Shown piece by piece: positions 8,701 to 13,596 of a DNA stretch of 13,596 nucleotides. The translations under genes were made by a program, and so were the position numbers. Source of the DNA: GWB1-37-8 sp964603935 (GTDB taxonomy: Bacteria; Patescibacteriota; Microgenomatia; Levybacterales; UBA12049); the NCBI GenBank assembly GCA_964603935.1, contig CAZRWL010000022.1, positions 1 to 13,596 of the forward strand. Direction: 5' to 3'. The number at the start of each line of letters is the position of its first letter. Position 1 is the first letter of the stretch. The notes below the pieces were generated by a model. That model made no database searches. It saw only the letters and a program-made list of their open reading frames with translations, and was not told where the DNA came from.

Positions 8701-8920
8701 CCGTTCCCCACTGGTAAAAAAGATGGTTGGGGTTATTTTGAAAAAGATTAAATGTTTCATTGACGTATTGAGCAATCGCCTGATAAGTTAACGCTGCTTT
8801 CTCAAGGGATTTTTTGTCCGAAATGTAACCGGCTAATTCATCGAGAACTATTTGATTCAGAAGGGGCGCTTGTTGTTCTGAATTATTCCGCACAACACCT
8901 TGTCCTACTACTTCAGCCAT
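5729..8920 (-). CDS. Large multidomain protein: possible ADP-ribosyltransferase-like centre and HipA/PI3K-like kinase C-terminus
   Basis: This 1063-residue protein has no signal peptide or membrane helix and only one cysteine (938), so it is probably cytoplasmic or exported by a non-Sec route. Residues 1-600 are mostly helical and match nothing I know. Residues about 655-820 begin with YIHGTSVISLAQILLNGNL (His665) and contain GVPSTEIGGIVL (Glu780). Spacing and motif style recall ADP-ribosyltransferase folds, but this is tentative. Residues about 848-1000 look like a HipA- or phosphoinositide-kinase-like domain: GSNPAAEF (850-857), YVKF with Lys871, NELLADKLY with Glu884, YLADCLLANWD with Asp944, Asn952, and RVDNGGAMLYRARG with Asp966. 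These fit the ATP-binding Lys/Glu pair, catalytic Asp/Asn and metal-binding Asp. The gene has its own strong promoter abutting the ATG and overlaps the next gene by 20 nt. The reading frame and kinase-like fold are well supported; substrate and role are unknown. Confidence 0.85.
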   Translation of the reverse strand: MAEVVGQGVVRNNSEQQAPLLNQIVLDELAGYISDKKSLEKAALTYQAIAQYVNETFNLFQNNPNHLFYQWGTETARSFDLSPNPPLSEKRIVDFMDQWERFMTSKKVREVFGEDSLRIAEKRFGFEVKQKVIDGKQEIINNLHNLKNRPQIITPIIKDNKVPELVVEKFFKSSLGSEYSKPSFLYENPFILGLLVEYASTHPNEELKDLVRTLDGEIVDFYADQEGVSDQSLEHLSKVFVQEKSDIRKAIELAKSQKPSDKYFESGTFGRMDKSTVGTLSLLIELSGNVNMVSMLSDLAKLGHKIALGRYVSRGKEDYVSALNNLLKQKEVLLPFMQELYEHAGNPHLFSYIDGDALRIIESLAENKDKLFASIDEVRKYRRGFVYSLNTRTPYVQVVNGDIYSNNHPISHEELAAVRKDKGSIPHDFLSPLFERMTSSLGKNIDKNTLMSIFEKEINVILDHVEKDPNIEWFYSNESFLRAFAVGLVNNKPLADFPDKFPRLMVLMEEGGTLNANRTYAMRDIFENANIDKRAKELERAFTTQQPYWKSLYLFTLAKFKKELMQAKVDYPIHSVTGIPIRTLVKRHGSYVTDNGEIINALAKGEIDSIPFKELTEFGKKEVFRDYFRRVVETSRDERAKSIAEERNKGLSKKPLVLDDGDYIHGTSVISLAQILLNGNLGGNTFKEVAYDDDFYVNFSRVVDAKAYENVYDILRDSISWTYSRSVVRGHDDRNLSDQLFLVYKRSQSIWEHGVDNLREELGHKNPRHALMFVGVPSTEIGGIVLRNASVLEKTKRSVVENGFYIPIYDLQGEILFTSEDYDAMRTDRNIGNVPVEVWDNSLKTGEQKGSNPAAEFTVQGKNGSERFYVKFQSETNGDQIWNELLADKLYKALGISVPETKAVKIEGVYGRASKLVSGVVDGSSGSQNWKKGYLADCLLANWDIVSALEQNTVSIPRTGEVFRVDNGGAMLYRARGERKAEKDFGETVNELSEISPISPEKMGITGDDLSFQAQIIKEKLKDDIIDGLVDSVRLRRKDRDYLRDVLKKRRDFITNKYGRFYI

Positions 8921-8926
8921 AAATAA

Positions 8927-8935
8927 ATTATAGCA
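8927..8935 (-). promoter_or_regulatory. Extended -10 promoter of the 1063-residue gene, likely leaderless
   Basis: On the minus strand TGCTATAAT is a perfect extended -10 (TGn plus TATAAT at 8932-8927). It is followed by 6 nt and then the ATG at 8920, so transcription should start at or within a base or two of the A of the ATG. No good -35 is present at 17-18 nt, as is allowed for extended -10 promoters. The site lies between the stop of the substrate-binding-protein gene and this gene. Confidence 0.7.
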
Positions 8936-8942
8936 CGGAAAA

Positions 8943-10301
8943 TTATTTTCTTGACACTTCGTAGTAGTAGGGAAAGAAGAGGAAAGAAGCCGGGGGATCG
9001 GACAACAGATATTTTTGAAAATCAGAGTATATTGCGATGCGTTTTTGCATATCCAGTTCTTTTCTCCCGTCTTCCAATAATTTATCTATTCTTTTGTTAT
9101 CGTAATGGGTAATATTGTTTACCTGACTTGAGTGCCAAAGAGCATATTGGTCAGGGTCGGACGAAACATTAAATTCTCCCAAAAAAATTTGAAAGCTTGA
9201 GGGAATTTGATTTGTGATTTGAATTTTTACATCAATATTTAATTGTTTCCAAATATTCGCTATTTTCCTAGCTGTTTTTTCGTATTTTGGCAAAGTATCT
9301 ATTGTTAACAAAAGTTTTCCTCCGTCTGTTGCTGTTTCCGACTTTTCTGCTAATAATTTTGCGTGTTCCATATCCTGCCGGTATGAACTAATCCCATTTT
9401 GATTCGCGTATGAAAAACGCGCCAAAGGACTTGAATTTCTTTCTCCTTGATCAAAACTGTCCGGCATGGCCGCAGACAAACCTTCCCTTAGCGTCTTTGA
9501 CGATAAAGCGTTATCTTTTGTATTAAAAAAAACCGTTACAAGTTTATCGTAATTCACTTTTTTTTCAATTACCGCGTTTTTAAATGAGGCAAACGACATA
9601 TTTTTGAAATTTAAGTCTGATAAATTAGTCATTTTGGATATTTCTCCAAGCGCAAACGCTGTTTTTAGCGCGGTTTCCGTCGGATAAAATAATTGATATG
9701 TGTACATCTTATGTTTTTTTTCGGAATACAGCTCTATTGATTCAACAAAATTTCCGTTCAGTTTTACTTTTTTTACTCTATAATCCCCAAGACCAACAAA
9801 GCCTTTTCTGAAAATAGGCCTGCCTACCGTTGTTAGAAAAGGAGAGTAAATATCTTTCAAGCTGAAAACTATCGTGTATTTATCAGGCCTTATTATTGAA
9901 ACGTCCGAAAAATCGTAATTGATGTCTTTGGAAGTCAAATTTCTCCCGTCAGAAAAAAACATATTCTTGCGCAGGAAAAACGCATAGCTTTTTTTGTTTG
10001 GAGATATTTTCCATTTTTCGGCGGCATCGGGGATAACGTTTCCGTCTTTCTGTGTTTTGGTCAAACCCACAGACACCTTATTTAGTATTTCTTCGGGCAT
10101 TCTGTCCGGAGTGTATGCTCCAACCATTCCTACGGTTTCTTTCTCTACAAAAGGCATGCGAGTTATAGAATAAGACAAAATTCTATTGATAAGAAAAAAT
10201 ATAAAAAGCCCTATTCCAAAATAAATCGCGATGTTTTTTCCCCATCTTTTAACATACGCCTTCAAAAGCCAGAAAATAAGCCTGCGCCTTAGCACTATCA
10301 T
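8943..10301 (-). CDS. Membrane-tethered family 5 (OppA/DppA-type) extracellular substrate-binding protein
   Basis: The 452-residue protein has a basic N-terminus and one transmembrane helix (about 22-44) with no lipobox. It should be an inner-leaflet-anchored protein facing outwards. The rest is an SBP_bac_5 fold: GAYTPDRMPEEILNKVSVGL near residue 61 is the usual start, IWKQLNIDVKI lies in the second lobe, and SDPDQYALWHSS (about 381-392), the IDKLLEDGR helix and the Tyr-rich PYYYEV end are typical. These proteins bind peptides or other oligomeric ligands for ABC importers. This one is shorter than OppA (about 540 residues). No permease or ATPase gene is adjacent, so a sensor role or a distant transporter is possible. 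It starts 8 nt after secG with no visible Shine-Dalgarno site. Confidence 0.87.
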   Translation of the reverse strand: MIVLRRRLIFWLLKAYVKRWGKNIAIYFGIGLFIFFLINRILSYSITRMPFVEKETVGMVGAYTPDRMPEEILNKVSVGLTKTQKDGNVIPDAAEKWKISPNKKSYAFFLRKNMFFSDGRNLTSKDINYDFSDVSIIRPDKYTIVFSLKDIYSPFLTTVGRPIFRKGFVGLGDYRVKKVKLNGNFVESIELYSEKKHKMYTYQLFYPTETALKTAFALGEISKMTNLSDLNFKNMSFASFKNAVIEKKVNYDKLVTVFFNTKDNALSSKTLREGLSAAMPDSFDQGERNSSPLARFSYANQNGISSYRQDMEHAKLLAEKSETATDGGKLLLTIDTLPKYEKTARKIANIWKQLNIDVKIQITNQIPSSFQIFLGEFNVSSDPDQYALWHSSQVNNITHYDNKRIDKLLEDGRKELDMQKRIAIYSDFQKYLLSDPPASFLFFPYYYEVSRK

Positions 10302-10309
10302 AAATTAAA

Positions 10310-10522
10310 TTAGTGGGGTATAAGAAGAATTATCGATAGGACACCAAAAAGGACTGTCAAAATTACTGTTACCCAAATAAGCAATTTGTCCAAGCTTTGC
10401 TTGCTTCGATAAAACTCTCCACCCCCTCCAAAAGAACTGGACAATCCGGTTCCCTGCATCTGCAGCATAATTACGCCGATAAGACATACAGCAACTATGA
10501 TCGCGAGTATATTCAAAAACAT
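10310..10522 (-). CDS. secG: SecG, preprotein translocase subunit
   Basis: SecG is the small accessory subunit of the SecYEG channel that exports unfolded proteins. This 70-residue protein has the diagnostic layout: a first transmembrane helix (about 2-21), the Met/Gln and Gly-rich linker MLQMQGTGLSSSFGGGGEF, a short basic loop, and a second helix (about 46-68). The length is close to B. subtilis SecG. It lies 11 nt after yvcK and 8 nt before the tethered substrate-binding protein, which itself needs the Sec machinery. No Shine-Dalgarno site precedes the ATG, but a promoter-like pair lies just upstream, so it may also have its own short-leader transcript. Confidence 0.93.
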   Translation of the reverse strand: MFLNILAIIVAVCLIGVIMLQMQGTGLSSSFGGGGEFYRSKQSLDKLLIWVTVILTVLFGVLSIILLIPH

Positions 10523-10532
10523 AACACGTATT

Positions 10533-10562
10533 ATTATATATTTTCCATTATTGTTTTTGCAA
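10533..10562 (-). promoter_or_regulatory. Possible internal promoter of secG
   Basis: On the minus strand TTGCAA (10562-10557), an 18-nt spacer and a perfect TATAAT (10538-10533) overlap the end of yvcK. The -10 ends 10 nt before the secG ATG, which would leave a leader of only a few bases. It could let secG and the substrate-binding protein be made independently of yvlD and yvcK. The region is AT-rich, so chance is possible. Confidence 0.45.
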
Positions 10563-11490
10563 GTTTTTGAGAATTGTGGTACAGGGGAAATTCGCTATTT
10601 ACCAGGTCGCTTTTGACAACTTCTGCAGCCGAATTGTCCCCAAATCCATTCACATTTACATATTTGTATTTAAGATCTTTTGGTATTTGAGGCACGTAAT
10701 TGTCGTTTGCAACAATTTTATCAAAAGGAAAAACTCCCAAATGCCTCTCAACCGCGAGAACGTAATCATTGACATTGTATCCTTTCGTTTCAAACGGTTT
10801 GTTAGCAACATTAATTACGAATATTTTTTGAGCTTTGGACTCATCTAGCGCTTCTTTAACTCCCTTGATAATCAGAACCGGAAGAATTGTGGTGTACAAG
10901 TCCCCGGGGCCTGCGATTACAACATCGCTTTCTCTTATGCTTTTAATAAACTTAGGGTTTGCTTTGGCGTTAATTGGATTAAGAAAGACTCTTTCAAGCA
11001 CTCTTTTTCCTCTGTATTTTCCCGTGTCTATCATTTCTTCTCCATGAATCATTTTTCCTTCTATTGTCCTTGCCGATATTGACACTGCTTCTGTTGTGGC
11101 AGGCAAAAAATTGCCCTCGACATTGAAAGTTTTCTTAAAAAGCTCTATTGCCTGCTCAAAATTCCCCGTAAGGTCAAGTATTGCGGTCATAATTAAATTT
11201 CCAAGCTTCTGTCCGCCCAATTCTTTGTCATTTCCGTATCTATCGCCTTTGAATCTATATGTCAGAAGGTTTGCTAAGGCTAAATTTTTATTTTTTATCA
11301 AAGCGGACATACATGAAACTAGATCTCCCGGAGGAGGAATATTGTAAAGCCTGCGCAGCCTTCCGGACGAACCCCCATCATCAGCCATTGAAACAACAAC
11401 GTTTATGTCCGAAAAGTAATCCTTAAGTCCTTTTATCAAATTAACTGTGCCAATGCCTCCGCCAAGACAAACTATTTTTTTATTAACCAT
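10534..11490 (-). CDS. yvcK: YvcK/CofD-like nucleotide-sugar-binding protein
   Basis: The 318-residue protein matches the YvcK (UPF0052, CofD-like) family in length and motifs: VCLGGGIGTVNLIKGL (7-22), MADDGGSSGRLRR (35-47), PPPGDLVSC (52-60), a long helical middle, AGPGDLYTTILPVLI (193-207) and KGYNVNDYVLAVERHLG (236-252). In Bacillus subtilis YvcK is needed for normal shape and growth on gluconeogenic carbon sources and influences penicillin-binding-protein placement. Relatives bind UDP-sugars such as UDP-GlcNAc. It is not expected to make coenzyme F420 despite the CofD resemblance. The ATG at 11490 lies 19 nt inside the preceding yvlD-like gene, and an AGGAG site 7 nt upstream confirms it. 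A link to cell-wall precursor control is inferred from the family. Confidence 0.95.
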   Translation of the reverse strand: MVNKKIVCLGGGIGTVNLIKGLKDYFSDINVVVSMADDGGSSGRLRRLYNIPPPGDLVSCMSALIKNKNLALANLLTYRFKGDRYGNDKELGGQKLGNLIMTAILDLTGNFEQAIELFKKTFNVEGNFLPATTEAVSISARTIEGKMIHGEEMIDTGKYRGKRVLERVFLNPINAKANPKFIKSIRESDVVIAGPGDLYTTILPVLIIKGVKEALDESKAQKIFVINVANKPFETKGYNVNDYVLAVERHLGVFPFDKIVANDNYVPQIPKDLKYKYVNVNGFGDNSAAEVVKSDLVNSEFPLYHNSQKLAKTIMENI

Positions 11491-11876
11491 CTTAACGCTC
11501 CTAAAATAAAAGATAAAAATGCTGACGCTATGACAAAAGCAAGAAAATTATTAACAGAAAGCCGGGGAATAATAAAGCCCGCAAAGTTAAAGCCTTTAAA
11601 CGCGAATGCTGTTACGGAAATGTTAGGAGTAATAATCGTCAAAAGGTATAGAATAATCGCGTTTATCAAAAAAGAAAACATTCCCAGCGTAATAATGTTC
11701 AACGGGAGCGTAATAATTTTCAATATAGGTCTTACAATCAAAAACAATATTGAAAGAACTGTTCCGCCGACAATGTAATCGGTAATTCCTCCTTTTATTG
11801 TTAATCCCGTTACGACTTGCGATGTTAAAAATAAGGCAACGGAATAAAAGACAATATTTCTCAAAACCGCCTTCAT
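11472..11876 (-). CDS. YvlD / phage-holin-4 family membrane protein
   Basis: The 134-residue protein has four transmembrane helices at about 6-25, 34-55, 57-82 and 109-130. The conserved family features RPILKIITLPLNIITLGMFS (49-68) and the closing ALRWLIKK are present. This is the PF04020-type family, annotated as 'phage holin family protein' or YvlD in many bacterial chromosomes. There are no phage genes here, so the holin name should not be taken as function. In Firmicutes such genes occur in envelope-stress operons. It is first in the minus-strand cluster and overlaps yvcK by 19 nt, so the two are co-translated. A TAATAC -10-like hexamer lies 5 nt before the ATG. A role at the cell envelope is an inference. 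Confidence 0.88.
   Translation of the reverse strand: MKAVLRNIVFYSVALFLTSQVVTGLTIKGGITDYIVGGTVLSILFLIVRPILKIITLPLNIITLGMFSFLINAIILYLLTIITPNISVTAFAFKGFNFAGFIIPRLSVNNFLAFVIASAFLSFILGALRWLIKK
11498..11502 (-). promoter_or_regulatory. Ribosome binding site of yvcK
   Basis: On the minus strand AGGAG ends 7 nt before the yvcK ATG. It lies inside the end of the upstream membrane-protein gene. It is the best Shine-Dalgarno match in the window and fixes the start. Confidence 0.75.
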
Positions 11877-11946
11877 AAGATGTATTAGATGCTAACAAAA
11901 AATATGCATCATTGCAAGAAATGAGAATTGATAGTATTATACTTTC
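11877..11946. promoter_or_regulatory. Divergent promoter region between yvlD-like gene and DUF2130 gene
   Basis: This 70-bp gap is the only divergent intergenic stretch. Plus strand: TTGCAA (11912-11917), a 17-nt spacer and TATTAT (11935-11940), then 6 nt to the GTG at 11947, giving a predicted leaderless DUF2130 mRNA. Minus strand: TAATAC (11887-11882) lies 5 nt before the ATG at 11876, with no matching -35. The plus-strand promoter is well supported; the minus one is weak. Confidence 0.6.
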
Positions 11947-13071
11947 GTGAATAAAATAGTGTGCCCTAATTGCGGAAAAGAGATATCGGAGGCGTTTAAG
12001 CTTAAGATAGAAAAAGAAAAGATGGATGTCCTGAGGCAAAAAGCAGAAGAGTCATCTTCGAAAAGGATTAAAGAAGAATTTGAATTAAAGCTTAAGCGAA
12101 CCGCAGAAGAAGCGCAGGCAAAAGAAGAACAAAATAAAAAGCTTCTTGACCAGCTCACCCAACTGACAATTCAACTAAGGGAAATAAAAAAAGAGAAAGA
12201 TGAAGCAAAATTCGAAATGCAGAAAAAACTGCTTGAAGAAGAAGACAAAATAAAACTTGAAGAGCGTAAGAAAGCAGAGGAAGAAAGTAAATCGAAAATT
12301 TTGGAAATGCAAAAACAGCTTTTGGATGTTTCCAAAGCTAATGATGATCTTCGGCGCAAGATAAACCAGGGCTCCCAACAAACCCAGGGAGAAGCATTTG
12401 AAATAGAATTTGAAAAAACGCTGCGTCAGGAATTTCCAAACGACCAAATTTCGGAAATCGCTAAAGGAACAAAAGGAGGAGATGTTGTTCAGGAAATAGT
12501 GGACAGGAATGGAAATAACTGCGGAAAAATACTCTGGGAGCTAAAAAATACCAAAACATGGAGTGAATTGTGGGTAGATAAATTAAAGACAGATCAGCGC
12601 AGCGCTGTTGCAGATTACGGCGTTATAATCTCGGAAGCAGTACCTGAAAATGTTAAGTCCGCCAAATTTTACAAAAATATCTGGATTACTAAGCAAAACT
12701 TTGCGATTGGTCTGGCTTCAGCGTTAAGACTTAATCTTATTCAAATTGCCATGGCCAAACGCGCGCTTGACGGAAAAAAGGGTAAATCCGACCTTCTTTT
12801 TTCATATCTTTCGGGTACGGAATTTAGATTGCGAGTGGAGGCAATCGTAGACGCGTTCACTAATATGCAGGTTGAAATAGAAAAAGAAAAAAGGTACTTT
12901 TCCAACAAATGGGCAAGAGATGAAAAAAACATCCGCCAGGTAATTGATAATACTTATGGTATGCACGGGGATTTGAAGGGAATAGTGGGAAATTCTCTTC
13001 CTCAAATTAAAGGATTGGATGAAACAACTCCGGGTTTGGGAGACGGAAAAGCGGACTTGACAAAGCATTAA
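11947..13071 (+). CDS. DUF2130 protein: coiled coil plus PD-(D/E)XK-like domain
   Basis: The 374-residue protein starts with a half zinc-ribbon, CPNCGKEI (Cys6, Cys9). A long charged coiled coil rich in Glu, Lys and Gln covers about 15-145. The conserved DUF2130 core follows at about 147-300. It contains KGTKGGDVVQ (Asp179) and ILWELKNTK (Glu198, Lys200), which match the D...ExK active-site pattern of restriction-endonuclease-like folds. The next residues, TWSELWVDKLKTDQ, are also typical. DUF2130 proteins are widespread and uncharacterised; nuclease activity is predicted from the fold only. The C-terminal part (about 300-345) is again helical. The GTG start is supported by the zinc motif directly after it and by a promoter ending 6 nt upstream. 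The neighbours are a divergent envelope cluster and a secreted protein, which do not indicate a role. Confidence 0.9.
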   Translation: MNKIVCPNCGKEISEAFKLKIEKEKMDVLRQKAEESSSKRIKEEFELKLKRTAEEAQAKEEQNKKLLDQLTQLTIQLREIKKEKDEAKFEMQKKLLEEEDKIKLEERKKAEEESKSKILEMQKQLLDVSKANDDLRRKINQGSQQTQGEAFEIEFEKTLRQEFPNDQISEIAKGTKGGDVVQEIVDRNGNNCGKILWELKNTKTWSELWVDKLKTDQRSAVADYGVIISEAVPENVKSAKFYKNIWITKQNFAIGLASALRLNLIQIAMAKRALDGKKGKSDLLFSYLSGTEFRLRVEAIVDAFTNMQVEIEKEKRYFSNKWARDEKNIRQVIDNTYGMHGDLKGIVGNSLPQIKGLDETTPGLGDGKADLTKH

Positions 13072-13088
13072 GCCGCCGCTAGTATAAT
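13057..13088 (+). promoter_or_regulatory. Promoter of the terminal secreted-protein gene
   Basis: A perfect -35 TTGACA (13057-13062) sits inside the last codons of the DUF2130 gene. With a 17-nt spacer the -10 is TAGTAT (13080-13085), ending 6 nt before the ATG at 13092. A perfect TATAAT (13083-13088) overlaps it but would need a 20-nt spacer and would start transcription beyond the A of the ATG. Either way the mRNA should be leaderless or nearly so. Confidence 0.65.
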
Positions 13089-13091
13089 TAT

Positions 13092-13596
13092 ATGTACAGA
13101 AAAATAATTGTAATATCTGCGTTTTTCTTCTTATTTGTAACCATAGTTCCCAATATAATTGCTCAAGAAACAGATACGGGCACACCCAGCGCAAATCCAC
13201 TTAAAAAACAAAGAGCGGAAATCAGACAAGAAATGAAAGACGCTATTGCAGCCAAAAAAGCGGAGCTTAAAACACGCATAGAAACAATCAAAGATCAGAG
13301 AAAAAAAGCAGTAGTTGAACGCATTGACATAAAACTTTCCGCAGTAAACGAAAAACACACAAGTAGATTTGCCAAAGTACTGGAAAATCTTCAATTAATT
13401 CTTAATAAAGTTACTGTTCAGGATACTACAACTGCGCAAACAGCAATTGAAGAGGCTCAAAAAGCAGTTGAAGTCCAGGCGGGAAAAACATACACGATAA
13501 CTATTACCAGCGAGTCAAATTTAAAGCAAAACGTAGGAACAGTAACAAGCCAGTTAAGGCAGGATTTGGTCGCGACACACAAATTGATAATTGACG
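13092..13596 (+). CDS. Secreted helical (coiled-coil) protein, 3' end outside window
   Basis: The frame is open from the ATG at 13092 to the end of the window (168 codons), with no stop reached. A Sec signal peptide is clear: MYRK, a hydrophobic run, and likely cleavage after NIIA (residue 23). Residues about 35-105 form a very charged helix rich in Lys, Arg, Glu and Ala, including IKDQRKKAVVERIDIKLSAV. A Thr/Ala/Gln-rich segment follows with TYTITITSES near 136-145, and then another helix. I recall similar signal-peptide-plus-helix proteins as common in CPR genomes, but I know no function for them. No catalytic motif is visible. The preceding promoter-like pair supports this start and a separate transcription unit. 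The protein is probably extracytoplasmic. Confidence 0.82.
   Translation, partial: MYRKIIVISAFFFLFVTIVPNIIAQETDTGTPSANPLKKQRAEIRQEMKDAIAAKKAELKTRIETIKDQRKKAVVERIDIKLSAVNEKHTSRFAKVLENLQLILNKVTVQDTTTAQTAIEEAQKAVEVQAGKTYTITITSESNLKQNVGTVTSQLRQDLVATHKLIID

Noticed and set aside
4795..8920. Use of TGA as a sense codon (genetic code 25)
   Set aside because: TGA serves as the stop of both genes here and the annotated genes contain no internal TGA, so the standard code is sufficient.
8938..8950. Inverted repeat GAAAAT-T-ATTTTC as a terminator or operator
   Set aside because: It is short, has no GC stem and no following T run on the relevant strand, and is expected by chance in AT-rich DNA.
11472..11876. 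Prophage signal from the 'phage holin' family match
   Set aside because: The family is a common chromosomal membrane-protein family, and no lysin, capsid, integrase or attachment site is nearby.
11623..12039. 138-codon minus-strand frame across the divergent region
   Set aside because: It overlaps both the YvlD-like gene and the start of DUF2130, would destroy the promoter logic, and its product is Tyr/Phe-rich with no family resemblance.
12802..13200. 132-codon minus-strand frame over the DUF2130 end and the next gene
   Set aside because: It is antisense to two well-supported genes and has no ribosome binding site or recognisable domain.

Overview
The window looks like a piece of a small, AT-rich bacterial genome, most likely from the Candidate Phyla Radiation (Patescibacteria), possibly the Microgenomates branch. 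This is inferred from compact gene packing, near-absent intergenic DNA, GTG and TTG starts, a UvrC without its C-terminal helix-hairpin-helix part, and short tethered or secreted proteins of a style I associate with that group. The standard genetic code fits: TGA closes two genes and is not needed as a sense codon. That argues against the Gracilibacteria/SR1 code. There is no rRNA or tRNA marker, so the phylum is an inference.

Left part, plus strand (1-4767): the C-terminal two thirds of UvrA (cut by the window edge), a secreted, C-terminally membrane-anchored transglutaminase-like protein, and UvrC. The uvrC start lies inside the end of the transglutaminase gene, with a ribosome binding site inside that gene. 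Two nucleotide-excision-repair genes therefore flank an envelope gene in one probable transcription unit.

Central part, minus strand (read from 11876 down to 4795): six tightly packed genes. The first four are a YvlD/phage-holin-4-like membrane protein, a YvcK/CofD-like protein, SecG, and a membrane-tethered family 5 (OppA/DppA-type) substrate-binding protein. The last two are unusual: a 1063-residue protein with its own extended -10 promoter and a 317-residue protein I do not recognise, overlapping by 20 nt. The large protein has a long N-terminal region, a possible ADP-ribosyltransferase-like middle and a C-terminal domain resembling HipA/PI3K-type kinases. This pair is the best candidate for something undescribed.

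Right part, plus strand (11947-13596): a DUF2130 coiled-coil protein with a PD-(D/E)XK-like core, then a secreted helical protein that runs off the window edge. A 70-bp divergent promoter region separates this part from the minus-strand cluster.

Regulation: three promoters (for the 1063-residue protein, DUF2130 and the terminal secreted protein) place the -10 hexamer exactly 6 nt before the start codon. This predicts leaderless mRNAs. Internal operon genes uvrC and yvcK instead have Shine-Dalgarno sites about 7 nt upstream. I saw no convincing intrinsic terminator, RNA gene, CRISPR array or mobile element, and no gene-free stretch above about 70 bases.
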